DNA of 64,000 bases from Clostridium collagenovorans DSM 3089 (GTDB lineage Bacteria > Bacillota > Clostridia > Clostridiales > Clostridiaceae), in contig NZ_FQXP01000003.1 in the NCBI RefSeq assembly GCF_900130005.1, positions 907,459 to 971,458 on the forward strand, read 5' to 3'. A program made the translations under genes and the position numbers. Each line of letters opens with the position of its first letter. Within the stretch, counting starts at the first letter, position 1. Under the pieces are notes generated by a model. It searched no databases. It had not been told where the DNA came from and saw nothing but the letters and a program-made list of their open reading frames with translations. Of the stretch, positions 35,198 through 44,303 are shown one piece after another.

Positions 35198-35297
35198 TAA
35201 AGGGGCTGTAACACTAATAAATTCATGTTCAATATTATATATTTCTAAATATATAATATTATGAAACTTACTCTTGGTGTTACAACCCCTTTTTAAT
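35198..35297. terminator. Long hairpin, probable bidirectional terminator
   Basis: Outer arms aaaggggctgtaacac (from about 35200) and gtgttacaacccctttt (to about 35293) pair with one G-U, and an inner arm aatattatatat pairs with atatataatatt. Follows the exporter gene and faces the minus-strand redox genes. Related to the hairpin at 8563-8668. Confidence 0.75.
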
Positions 35298-35303
35298 ATT
35301 TTA

Positions 35304-35477
35304 TTATTTATTTTCTTCTATTAAAGTATTAATTTTTCCTTTACATCTTGCACCACGACAGCAACCTTTACCTGCGGAAGTTGTTTCTTGTACTTGCTCG
35401 TAAGAAGTTGCTCCTTCTTTTATAGCCTTTATTATTTCTTCTTCTGTTATTCCTTTACATAAACAAACCTTTGACAT
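35304..35477 (-). CDS. BFD-like [2Fe-2S] domain protein, 57 aa
   Basis: Small protein starting MSKVCLCKGITEEEIIKAI, with CxC at residues 5 and 7 and a second pair CC...C in SAGKGCCRGARCKGK (about 39-45). This is the arrangement of the bacterioferritin-associated ferredoxin-like [2Fe-2S] domain (CxC ... CxxxxC) also found as the C-terminal part of NifU and flavoprotein dehydrogenases. GGAGAG lies seven bases before the ATG. It lies downstream of the single ferredoxin gene and may form a small redox operon with it. Confidence 0.8.
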   Translation of the reverse strand: MSKVCLCKGITEEEIIKAIKEGATSYEQVQETTSAGKGCCRGARCKGKINTLIEENK

Positions 35478-35532
35478 AATAATCTCTCCTTAATAATTAA
35501 AGTTTACAACTTAAATTTAAAAATTTGTTGTC

Positions 35533-35724
35533 TTAAAAATTCTCTAAACTTATTGCATGTACTGGACAATATTCATAAGCTAGCTTAACATAAAACTCTA
35601 ACTTTAATGGTATTTCTTCTTTTATAGCTACTGCTACTCCATTTTCTATTGAAAATACATCCTCACATGCACCTTTGCACATACCACAAGCAATGCAAAT
35701 ATTTTTATTAATATATGCTTTCAT
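35533..35724 (-). CDS. Ferredoxin, single [4Fe-4S] type
   Basis: Electron carrier of 63 residues, MKAYINKNICIACGMCKGAC, with cysteines at 10, 13, 16 and 20 and the distal one in YEYCPVHAI near residue 54. The spacing C-x2-C-x2-C...C-P is that of monocluster clostridial and thermophile ferredoxins; Cys20 is extra. The acidic central part is normal. AGGAGG-like site precedes the ATG. It lies about 270 bp downstream of a GltD-like flavoprotein and just before the BFD-like gene, all in the same direction. Confidence 0.88.
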   Translation of the reverse strand: MKAYINKNICIACGMCKGACEDVFSIENGVAVAIKEEIPLKLEFYVKLAYEYCPVHAISLENF

Positions 35725-35990
35725 AAAATTCCTCCAAACCTTGAAGTATAATTTATCATAGCGTTTTCTTATACTCTGCTTTTCATATGTATCAAGAGGT
35801 CTATACTTATATTATTAACTAATAATTATTATTTGTCAATATATTTTATTCTTATTTTTATATAAGATCCTTCATATATATTCTAAAAATACTCTTTAGT
35901 ATATTTATATTTCATTTTTCCTATTAAATAACTCCAAGTTTAACTATAGAAAATTACTTATATAATAATCTAAAAAGTTATACTTCCTCT

Positions 35991-37238
35991 CTATTTCTTT
36001 TCTTCACAATAATTATCTATGGCATCTGCAACTATTTTAGCATGTGCCACAGCTTCCACCACAGTTTTAGCACCTGTTACTACATCCCCTGATGCAAAAA
36101 CTCCCTCTCTAGTTGTATTCCCATTTTCATCTACAAGCAAAAGCCCTTGCTTATTAGTTTCTAGCTTAGTTGTATTAGCTACTATATTATTTTTAGGGTT
36201 TTGACTAACTGCTATAATAACATCATCACACTCTATGACCTTTTCTGACCCCTCAATTACTTTAAAGCTTACAGTTCCATCATCAGCAACAACTTTTTCA
36301 ACATCTTCAAACTTAACACCCTCATCTAAAATTTCTACTGGTGATTTAAAAAGCTCAAACTTTATTCCATCTTCTTTAGCTTCTTGTATCTCAAGCTTTG
36401 TCGCAGTCATATGATCAAAATCTTTTCTATAATATACAAATACTTCTGAACCATTTCTTTTAGCAACCCTAGCAGCATCCATAGCAACATTTCCTGCTCC
36501 AATTACTATAACTTTTTTCCCAAGATGGAAAGATTCTGGAGACTTAAGATAGTTAATAGCATAATTTGCATTGCCTAAAGTTTCTCCCTTTATGTGTAAA
36601 GGTTTTGGATTCCATACTCCTGTTCCAATAAATATTGCATCATATCCATCCTCTAATATTTTATCTATTGTTAAAACAGGACCAACTAGAGTGTTATATC
36701 TTATTTTAACATTTAAACTTAAAAGCTTTTCTTCAATTAAATCTAAAATATCCTTTGGCAATCTAAATCCTGGTATTCCGTATCTTAAAACTCCACCTAA
36801 TTTATCATTCTTTTCGAATATAGTTATTTTATATCCTCTTTGTGCTAGTATAAATGCTATAGCTATACCCGCTGGTCCTGAACCAACAATAGCTACTCTA
36901 TGATTCTTTTTATCTAATTGCTTTAATTCTGTATTTTGTAGGTATTTCATAGATATATAGTGTTCTATATCTCCGAAATTTATAGGCTCCCCTTTTATCC
37001 CTCTTATGCAATTACCAGAGCATTGCTTTTCATGTGGACAAACTAAAGAACATATTACTGAAAGAGGATTATTTTTAAACAAAAGCTCTCCAGCTTCTTC
37101 AATCTTATTTTCTTTATAAAGGTTAATAACTGTAGGAATTTCCGTACTTATAGGACAGTTATTTTTGCATCTAGGCTTTTTACATAAAAGACATCTATTT
37201 GCATCATCATTAATTTTGCCTAAGTCAATTTTTATCAT
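35991..37238 (-). CDS. GltD-like NAD(P)H/FAD oxidoreductase with N-terminal Fe-S region
   Basis: Flavoprotein of 415 residues in the glutamate-synthase small-chain family. The N-terminal 80 residues hold two [4Fe-4S] ligand sets (CLLCKKPRCKNNCP and CSLVCPHEKQCSGNC), followed by the FAD loop VAIVGSGPAGIA near 115, GIPGFRLPKD, the NAD(P) loop VIVIGAGNVAMDAARVAKR near 245 and ASGDVVTGAKTVVEAVAHA at the end. No GltB partner is near, so it is probably a stand-alone electron-transfer module (PreT or NfnB-like), perhaps with the nearby ferredoxin. Exact acceptor unknown. Confidence 0.88.
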   Translation of the reverse strand: MIKIDLGKINDDANRCLLCKKPRCKNNCPISTEIPTVINLYKENKIEEAGELLFKNNPLSVICSLVCPHEKQCSGNCIRGIKGEPINFGDIEHYISMKYLQNTELKQLDKKNHRVAIVGSGPAGIAIAFILAQRGYKITIFEKNDKLGGVLRYGIPGFRLPKDILDLIEEKLLSLNVKIRYNTLVGPVLTIDKILEDGYDAIFIGTGVWNPKPLHIKGETLGNANYAINYLKSPESFHLGKKVIVIGAGNVAMDAARVAKRNGSEVFVYYRKDFDHMTATKLEIQEAKEDGIKFELFKSPVEILDEGVKFEDVEKVVADDGTVSFKVIEGSEKVIECDDVIIAVSQNPKNNIVANTTKLETNKQGLLLVDENGNTTREGVFASGDVVTGAKTVVEAVAHAKIVADAIDNYCEEKK

Positions 37239-37687
37239 AGTAGTCTCCTCTTTTTAATGTCTTTCCATTAAGTATTTATTATTAATTGATATTTACTATT
37301 GTATATTTTTATAATACTAAGTTTTTATAATTCCTTCAATACCAATTGAAATAATTTCAATTTTAAAATTATTCTGAATTAGTATTAACCTAAATTTATA
37401 AATTTAATTACTTTATTCTATTTTATTCTCTCATTTAAAATAATGTGTATATTATTAAATAATCTTTAATCTCGCTAAGTTAAGTTTAGACAGTGAGAAA
37501 TTAGAGCTTAAGTCTATATTTTTTAAATTTAAGTTACTCTATAAACTAAATTTTTTAACTTTTAATATAAAAAAAGCTACTAAGCAAAAGATTGTTTTAC
37601 AATATATACTTTTTCTCTTACACCTTATATATTGCAAAGCTAAGCTTTCACTTAATAGCTAATTTTCATTTAAAATAGATTGATATT
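37239..37687. other. Intergenic region
   Basis: About 450 bp, AT-rich. The part near 37239 should contain the promoter of the GltD-like gene; the part at 37573-37665 is the terminator of the AAA+ gene. Nothing else is recognised. Confidence 0.5.
37573..37665 (-). terminator. Long hairpin terminator of the AAA+ gene
   Basis: Outer arms agctactaag (from about 37575) and cttaatagct (to about 37662) pair with one G-U, an inner atatata segment pairs again, and a run of T follows on the minus strand. Confidence 0.65.
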
Positions 37688-40600
37688 TTATATTAATTTA
37701 TTTTTTAATTTAGAAAATTCTTCTTTTGTTATAATATTTAAATCCAATAAATTTTTTAGTTTAATTAATTCACTTACTATAGAAGAATTGTAGTTTTTTC
37801 TCTCTTCATTTTCACATACACTCTCTTGCGCTTCTATATTTCTTCTATGGAAAGAGTTTTTATATAAAAACTCTTCTTTACTAGCATAAATATCTGTATT
37901 TTCAACTGTGCTTAATTCTTTTGCATTTGATTTTTCATCAGCAACTCTTATACTTTGCGCTCTTATTAAAATATCCAAGTATTGCTTTATCATTAAGCCG
38001 TTTTTAAGTAATAATTTTTTATTATTACTTAATTCGTGTATAACTTCATTTAAAGCTTCTTCACCTTTATCACTTAAGGTGTAGCCTTTTTTATCTAAAA
38101 TACTTAAAGCTATGTTAAATAACTCCTTCTCCTCATAACCTTCAAAATCTAACCATATTGGAAATCTATAATTTAAAGATTGATTATATGCAACGAGTTC
38201 CTTCATCTTATCTTGATTTCCTGATAAAACTATAATTATTTTATTATTGTTTTTATCCATAAATTTAATTAGCTCTGAAGTTAATTCTTTACATTCCTCT
38301 TGGTTAAGTAATAAGTCAGCTTTATCTATAAAGAGAATCTTTCCTAAATGCTTATTAAATATATCCTCTAACTTTATTCCTTTACTCATCATAGAAATAA
38401 GTTCGTGCTTATCAATTTCAACTATATGTTTGGCCTTAACTATTCCCATGCTATAATACATTTCAGATAATATATTTAACACAGTTTTTTTACCTGTTCC
38501 AACTTCACCAGTGAAAACCATGTTCATATATTTATTTATATCACTTCTCATACCAAGTTTTCTTCGTTTATCTTTAACTTTAATAAGCTTATATTGATTT
38601 CTTAAAAAATTCTTTATATTTTCATTAACCACTAAGCTACTTAACTTTTCTTCTAAATCAAATTCTTGATCATATTCAGAAACATTAATTTTTTCTATGT
38701 CCTTGGCATTAATTAAATTCATTTCATAGACACTTGTATCATTTTCAGCTATTCTAATACTTTGATTTCTAATTATGCTTTCTACATAATTTCTAACCAT
38801 TCTACCGTTACCTGATTGTGAATCTGAGCTTTCATATATCTGAACAAAACTTTTTTTCAATGCAACATATGCATTCTTAGAAATTTTAAATCCCTTAGCT
38901 TCAATTAATCTTATAGCCATTTCTGAAAGTTCATTAGGATTATAATCCTCAAAATTAGTCCATAGTGGGAATCTTGATCTTAAGCCTATATTAACATCAA
39001 AGAATTCTTCCATTTCCTCTTCATATCCAGCTAAAATAACTATTACTTCCTTAGAGTAATCCTCTATTAGTTTTAATAAAGTTTCGATAGCCTCTCTTCC
39101 TAAGGAATCATTAGCAAGGGTATAAGCTTCGTCTATAAATAATATACCACCTATAGCTTCCTTAAATTTAGCTTCAGTTTTCTTTGAAGTTTCACCTGGA
39201 ACTTCTGATACAAAGCTGGATCTATCAGTTTCTACTAACTGACCAATCTTTAATAATCCCATGCTATTTAGCATTTCAGCAACTAATCTTGCTATACTTG
39301 TTTTCCCTGTACCTGGATTTCCTGCAAAAACCATATTTAAATTTTGTTCTATCTTAGTGCTTACTCCAACTGATTTTCTCTTTTCTTGAGCTACAATTAA
39401 TTTATATTGACTTCTTAAGAGATTTTTAACTTCTTCCAAACCTATAATTTCTTCTAATTTTTCCTCTAAGTCAAACTTTGCATTAATTTTAAAGTTAAAG
39501 TTATCTCTTTCTAGCAAATCAATTTGTCTTTTACTATTAGTTAAGTACTTTTTAGATGCATCTAAAATAGCATTTTCTATTATGTTTCTAACAAATCTAG
39601 CATTTCCTAAATCATTTTTACCGATTAATTGATTTCTAGTAAACAAATCTATTAAACCTGATTTTACATTCTTAGCTATTTTATATCCCTTTGATTTTGC
39701 TATATTTTCAGCTATTTCATACATTTCTACAGGGTTATAATCCTTAAATTCTATTCTATTAGAAAATCTTGATTTAAGTCCAGGGTTAAAGGATAAGAAT
39801 CTATCCATATCTTCCTTATATCCTGCTAATATAACTATTAAGTTTTCTCTGTTATCTTCAATTCCCTTTAATAAAGCGTCTACTATTTCTTTTCCTACTT
39901 TATCTTCTTCACTTTCACATAAAGAATATGCCTCATCTATGAATAAAATCCCTCCTATAGCGGAGTTTATTATATCAATGGTTCTTTTAGCTGTATCATT
40001 TATGTTTTCAGTAACAAAGTCAGCTTTACTTACCTCTCTAAATACTCCCTTTGATAAAATACCTAAGGCATTTAAATATTCAAAGGTAACTCTTGCTGCA
40101 TTAGTTTTGCCTGTACCAGCATTTCCCTCAAAAATCATGTTCATAGATATTTTAGAGGTTTTCAAACCTAATCTCTTTCTTATCTTTTGAACCTTATAAT
40201 TATTTTCTACATTTATAATAAAATCTTTTAAGTCCTTCATTCCTATTATTGAGTCTAATTTATATTTTGCTTCCTCAAGAGTTGGAGTAAGGTAATCATC
40301 TAACTTAAATACACTTTCATCACACCTACAATAAATTTCGTTATTTTTTACGTATAATAAAAACTGTCCTTCTTTACATAATCTCTCTTCAATTATTAAA
40401 TTAGTTATTGGTTTATATATCTTGTAAGAAAGATACTCGCTTATACCAAAGCTCCCATCCTTAATATAGTTTTCTTGAAGAAATGTACAAATACCAAAAT
40501 CATCTTCATTGTCATTATCTTCATTTACTCCTAATTGAATATCTACACTTAACTTTTCTTGTATTTCTTCAATACCCTTTATTAATTCTCTTCTTACTAA

Positions 40601-41227
40601 AATATTTCTTTCCTTATTATCTAGTGATCTTGAGTATAAAAACTCAAATTTATTACTTTTAAACTTCTCTTGGAATTTTTCTCCAAGCTCTCCCTTTTCA
40701 TCATTGTATATATAAATGAAAAATTTATCATGGCAAATAAATTTATCTATTTTATTTTCATCACCATTGTCTGCTTCAACTAAAAACTTATTTTTAATAA
40801 CATAGTCATGATTTAATTTTAAACAAGTATTCGGATATAACTCCGATAATACCTTTAGGATCTCATCATTAGCCTTTTCTGCATTTTTAAATATTATACA
40901 AGGTGAATCACTATTTAGTTTTTCATATAAATCAGTTAAAAAAGCATTATATCCTAAATTGAAATCATATGATGCAAGGTTTATCTCGTCTACCTCTCCA
41001 CCTTTTAATATTTTCTTACTTTTAAACTCTTCAAAAAGTAACCTTACACTTGCCTTCTTAAAAGTCCCTCTTTCACCTACAAGAACTAAAATTCCTCTTT
41101 CATCTTTTAAAAACTGCTTTTTGAAATAAAAGCATAAATTATGAACCAAATTTCTTTGTCCTAATAACTCATCATTTAATTTTTGCTCAATGTCTAAAAA
41201 ACTTTTTTCTATATCTACGTTACTCAT
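37688..41227 (-). CDS. Multi-AAA+ ATPase, CbbX/SpoVK-like, with C-terminal SHOCT-like motif
   Basis: Very large protein of 1179 residues. It opens with a degenerate Clp-type AAA domain (LLGQRNLVHN, GERGTFKKAS at 51-60, IIFKNAEKANDEILKVL). Two intact CbbX/SpoVK domains follow: GNAGTGKTNAAR (about 366) with ILFIDEAYSL (about 427), and GNPGTGKTSIAR (about 636) with ILFIDEAYTL (about 695). A fourth copy, GEVGTGKKT (about 906) with ILFIDKADLL (about 966), has lost the Walker B glutamate. The last 30 residues, LIKLKNLLDLNIITKEEFSK, look like a SHOCT motif. There is no signal peptide and no operon partner. Function is unknown; remodelling of a protein complex is inferred. Confidence 0.9.
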   Translation of the reverse strand: MSNVDIEKSFLDIEQKLNDELLGQRNLVHNLCFYFKKQFLKDERGILVLVGERGTFKKASVRLLFEEFKSKKILKGGEVDEINLASYDFNLGYNAFLTDLYEKLNSDSPCIIFKNAEKANDEILKVLSELYPNTCLKLNHDYVIKNKFLVEADNGDENKIDKFICHDKFFIYIYNDEKGELGEKFQEKFKSNKFEFLYSRSLDNKERNILVRRELIKGIEEIQEKLSVDIQLGVNEDNDNEDDFGICTFLQENYIKDGSFGISEYLSYKIYKPITNLIIEERLCKEGQFLLYVKNNEIYCRCDESVFKLDDYLTPTLEEAKYKLDSIIGMKDLKDFIINVENNYKVQKIRKRLGLKTSKISMNMIFEGNAGTGKTNAARVTFEYLNALGILSKGVFREVSKADFVTENINDTAKRTIDIINSAIGGILFIDEAYSLCESEEDKVGKEIVDALLKGIEDNRENLIVILAGYKEDMDRFLSFNPGLKSRFSNRIEFKDYNPVEMYEIAENIAKSKGYKIAKNVKSGLIDLFTRNQLIGKNDLGNARFVRNIIENAILDASKKYLTNSKRQIDLLERDNFNFKINAKFDLEEKLEEIIGLEEVKNLLRSQYKLIVAQEKRKSVGVSTKIEQNLNMVFAGNPGTGKTSIARLVAEMLNSMGLLKIGQLVETDRSSFVSEVPGETSKKTEAKFKEAIGGILFIDEAYTLANDSLGREAIETLLKLIEDYSKEVIVILAGYEEEMEEFFDVNIGLRSRFPLWTNFEDYNPNELSEMAIRLIEAKGFKISKNAYVALKKSFVQIYESSDSQSGNGRMVRNYVESIIRNQSIRIAENDTSVYEMNLINAKDIEKINVSEYDQEFDLEEKLSSLVVNENIKNFLRNQYKLIKVKDKRRKLGMRSDINKYMNMVFTGEVGTGKKTVLNILSEMYYSMGIVKAKHIVEIDKHELISMMSKGIKLEDIFNKHLGKILFIDKADLLLNQEECKELTSELIKFMDKNNNKIIIVLSGNQDKMKELVAYNQSLNYRFPIWLDFEGYEEKELFNIALSILDKKGYTLSDKGEEALNEVIHELSNNKKLLLKNGLMIKQYLDILIRAQSIRVADEKSNAKELSTVENTDIYASKEEFLYKNSFHRRNIEAQESVCENEERKNYNSSIVSELIKLKNLLDLNIITKEEFSKLKNKLI

Positions 41228-41430
41228 CTCTCATCCTCCTTTTACTTATGTTTATCTATATACCAATTTTCTTATACCCTACTTCAAGATGTGTTTTATT
41301 AAACTATACCTATGTTTATCTTTATTGTAAAGATTTATGTACAAAAAATTACATTATTTTAAATACTATTAAAATAATATCAAACTTTATACACTTTATT
41401 TTCCAAAATATTTTATTTTTGTATAAATAA

Positions 41431-41475
41431 AAAGGACCGGTACCTTAAGATAACTATCTTATTGCACCAAGTCCA
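41431..41475 (-). terminator. Terminator of the MATE gene
   Basis: Long stem between aaaggaccggtacctt (from 41431) and gcaccaagtcc (to 41474) with inner aagat/atctt; T-run on the minus strand. Confidence 0.8.
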
Positions 41476-41484
41476 TTTTGTATT

Positions 41485-42828
41485 TTATCTTGTTAATATT
41501 ATTTCCTCTCTACTTTTTAATAAATAAAGACATATTCCAAAGGTAACTACCTCTGCAAATGGAACAGATAGCCAGATTCCATCACTACCATACAGTTTAG
41601 GTAATATAGCTACTCCTATTAATATAAAAATAAGTCCTCTTGATAAGGCTATAATAACTGATTCCTTTGCAAACCCTATGGATGTAAAGTATGCTGAATT
41701 TACTATGTTAAATCCAATCATTAAAAAGCTAATTGCAAAAAGTTTAGAACCAACTACTGCAAGCTGCACAACCTCTTCACTACTACTTCCAAACAATGAA
41801 ACTAAATCCTTACCAAAAATAAAGAAAATAAGAAATAAAATTATTCCTATTATAGTACAAACTATATAAGATAATTTAAGTACACTTTTTACTCTTTCAT
41901 GCTTTCTAGCACCATAGTTATAACTAATAATTGGACCTATTCCATCTCCAACTCCAAACATTACATAAGAGGCAAATAAAGCAATATAATTTATAGCTGT
42001 AAATGCCGCTACTCCTGAGGCCCCTGCTACTTTCATAAATGCCATGTTGAAAACATAAGCTGTAATAGCTGCTGCAATAGATGTCATTCCCTCTGAAGCA
42101 CCATTATATACTATTGGTACTACAGTGCTTTTATCGTATTTTCCCACAAATATATTTAACACATTTTTTCTGTTCATTTGTGGCCAAATAACATAAAGCA
42201 CACCTACACTATTAGATAATCCTGTTGCAATTCCAGCACCCATGGTGCCTAATCCCATTACCTTAATTAATAAGTAATTTAAAATTATATTTGCAATAAG
42301 ACCTAAAGTCATAGACTTAAAATATAAATCAGGTCTCTCTACTAATCTATTTGAAAAACCAAATTGAAATACTAGAAACATTGGTAATAAAAATATAGAT
42401 AACATCTTTATATAGTTCGCTGTATCCTTAACTAAAACATCATTAGCTCCTAAAAGCAAGGCTATTTTTTCACTAAAAAAGAATCCCGAAACACCTAAAA
42501 TTATTGCTATTATTATAAGTAAAATTATTGAGGTCTTAAATATATTTTGAGTCTTTTTAATATCTCCCTCACCTAAACTTCTCCCCATGTAACTTAATGA
42601 ACCTACACTTACCATCATTGAAGAAGCTATTGTTAATTGGAAAAATGGCTGAGCAAGGTTTACACTTGCTAAGGCATTTTCACCTACAAAGTTTCCAACA
42701 GATAAACCATCTATAATAATCTGCATACCGGCTATAACCATTGATATAATTGCTGGTATGGAATACTTAATAAATAATTTTGTTATATTTCCCCTTCCTA
42801 ATATATTTTCCTTACTACTTGCTTCCAT
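41485..42828 (-). CDS. MATE-family multidrug/cation antiporter
   Basis: Twelve-helix transporter of 447 residues. The N-terminus GNITKLFIKYSIPAIISMVI and the mirrored halves with GASEGMTSIAAAITAYVFNM and GVGDGIGPIISYNYGA are typical of the MATE MepA/DinF-like branch. It is expected to export drugs or metabolites in exchange for Na+ or H+. The gene is divergent from a MerR-type regulator, and a MerR-type promoter with a 19-bp spacer points towards it from 43141-43111, leaving a leader of about 280 nt. Confidence 0.9.
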   Translation of the reverse strand: MEASSKENILGRGNITKLFIKYSIPAIISMVIAGMQIIIDGLSVGNFVGENALASVNLAQPFFQLTIASSMMVSVGSLSYMGRSLGEGDIKKTQNIFKTSIILLIIIAIILGVSGFFFSEKIALLLGANDVLVKDTANYIKMLSIFLLPMFLVFQFGFSNRLVERPDLYFKSMTLGLIANIILNYLLIKVMGLGTMGAGIATGLSNSVGVLYVIWPQMNRKNVLNIFVGKYDKSTVVPIVYNGASEGMTSIAAAITAYVFNMAFMKVAGASGVAAFTAINYIALFASYVMFGVGDGIGPIISYNYGARKHERVKSVLKLSYIVCTIIGIILFLIFFIFGKDLVSLFGSSSEEVVQLAVVGSKLFAISFLMIGFNIVNSAYFTSIGFAKESVIIALSRGLIFILIGVAILPKLYGSDGIWLSVPFAEVVTFGICLYLLKSREEIILTR

Positions 42829-43086
42829 GATAATTTCCTCTCTTCTAAAAGTTTAAAATAATTACCTAACTAAAATATATTGTACTGTTAAGCTTACATT
42901 AATTACGCCTTATATTCTTTTAAAGCATTTTAATATATAATTTCTAATTAATATTCTACACTTCTATTAGTCCGTGTATGTATTCTATAATGAGGGTTAT
43001 GCCTAAATAGAATGCAAAGGGTTACTTAGAATATATATAATTTTCCTAATACAATATATAATAGATAATATTATTTTTCCTATTCA

Positions 43087-43141
43087 TTGATTATTTTTTC
43101 TACATAAATTAGAATAAAGTATACTGTTACTGTATAGTCAA
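43087..43141. promoter_or_regulatory. Overlapping divergent promoters with MerR-type operator
   Basis: Minus strand (towards MATE): TTGACT (43141-43136), 19-bp spacer, TATTCT (43116-43111). Within the spacer is the inverted repeat TATAC-N7-GTATA (43120-43136). Plus strand (towards merR): TTGATT (43087-43092), 17-bp spacer, TAGAAT (43110-43115). The overlong spacer is the hallmark of MerR-activated promoters. Confidence 0.8.
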
Positions 43142-43157
43142 GAGAGGATTTGAAAAT

Positions 43158-43988
43158 ATGAACAAAATTTTGAAAACTTATTTTACAACGGGTGAATTTG
43201 CAAAGCTTTTCGATATAAAAAAACAAACCTTATTTCACTATGATGATATAGGTGTTTTTTCTCCAGAAATAAAGGGGGAAAATGGCTATAGATACTATTC
43301 CTTTGGTCAAATTGAGGTTTTTAATGTTATTACCATATTGAAGGACCTTGAAATGCCCTTGAAAGATATAAAGGATTATTTAGATAAACGTAGTCCCGAA
43401 GAACTTATTTCTTTATTAAAGAAAGAGAAGGAAGTAATTGAAGATAAAATTAAAGAACTTAATAAAATACATAGTTTAATTCAAAGAAAAATAGATATAA
43501 CAGACTTTGCTTGTAATGTAGATAAAAGCTCCTTAAAACTAGAAAAGCTTAGAAATTCTCTTTTAGTTAAAACAAAAGCACCTGAAATATCCACGCATAA
43601 AAATATAGCTATTGCCCTAGCTAATCACATTAAATACTGTGATGAGCATAACATTTATAGTGCCTATTCTATTGGTGGAATGCTAACTTTAGATGATCTT
43701 AAAAATGAGTTATACTCAAATTATAAGTACTTCTATACAGAATTAGAGGATACTTCAAACTCTAGCTCAAACTTTGAAAAAGAAGAAGGTCTTTATTTAA
43801 TTGCTTACCATGAAGATGGTTTTTATACTATAGATGAAACTTATAAAAAGCTTTTAAATTTTATAGAAGAAAATAAGCTACTAGTAAAAAGTTACTTTTA
43901 TGAAGATGTGTTACTAGACGATCTTTCTGTTAAAGGTTATGAAAATTACACCTTGAAAATTTCAGTTAAAGTTGAAGAATCTAATTAA
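43158..43988 (+). CDS. MerR-family regulator with GyrI/BmrR-like effector domain
   Basis: Regulator of 276 residues. The winged helix (YFTTGEFAKLFDIKKQTLFHYDDIG, residues 9-33, and GYRYYSFGQIEVF) is followed by a coiled dimer helix (about 80-118) and a C-terminal domain of about 150 residues with the beta-rich pattern of BmrR/GyrI-type ligand pockets (AYSIGGMLTL, LYLIAYHEDGFYTI). GAGAGG precedes the ATG. Divergent from a MATE transporter, whose promoter has the 19-bp spacer expected for activation by this protein after it binds a drug-like ligand. Confidence 0.9.
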   Translation: MNKILKTYFTTGEFAKLFDIKKQTLFHYDDIGVFSPEIKGENGYRYYSFGQIEVFNVITILKDLEMPLKDIKDYLDKRSPEELISLLKKEKEVIEDKIKELNKIHSLIQRKIDITDFACNVDKSSLKLEKLRNSLLVKTKAPEISTHKNIAIALANHIKYCDEHNIYSAYSIGGMLTLDDLKNELYSNYKYFYTELEDTSNSSSNFEKEEGLYLIAYHEDGFYTIDETYKKLLNFIEENKLLVKSYFYEDVLLDDLSVKGYENYTLKISVKVEESN

Positions 43989-43990
43989 TA

Positions 43991-44036
43991 AATGTTAAGG
44001 AAATCCATTCTCAAGGTTTTCCTTAACATTATTTTA
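43991..44036 (+). terminator. Terminator of the merR-like gene
   Basis: 13-bp stem aatgttaaggaaa/tttccttaacatt (43991-44003, 44018-44030), followed by attttattt. Confidence 0.85.
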
Positions 44037-44303
44037 TTTCTTCTTAGATATTTCAATTACCTTAAGAATAAAATCACTTTTCTTCTCTGCGCTTTTAGAG
44101 ATAGAATTACTTTAGCATTTGTTTTAAAATTAACTCCAAGTTTATTTCATTAAGGATTGTTATTTTTATATATAACTATTTACTTATTATTTATAGAAAT
44201 ATTTCTAATTTTACTTATTTGTAATGAACTAATATAATAATAAATGTAAGATATACTAATAGTTATAAACCATAAAAATGTTTTATAAAGGAAGGAAAGT
44301 TTT
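44037..44303. other. Intergenic region with coding-like remnant
   Basis: On the minus strand a short stretch ends SAEKKSDFILKVIEISKKK-stop (stop at 44034-44036), with coding-like codon choice but an in-frame stop about 25 codons upstream. It may be the tail of a decayed gene. The remainder holds the promoter of the HAD gene. Confidence 0.3.
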
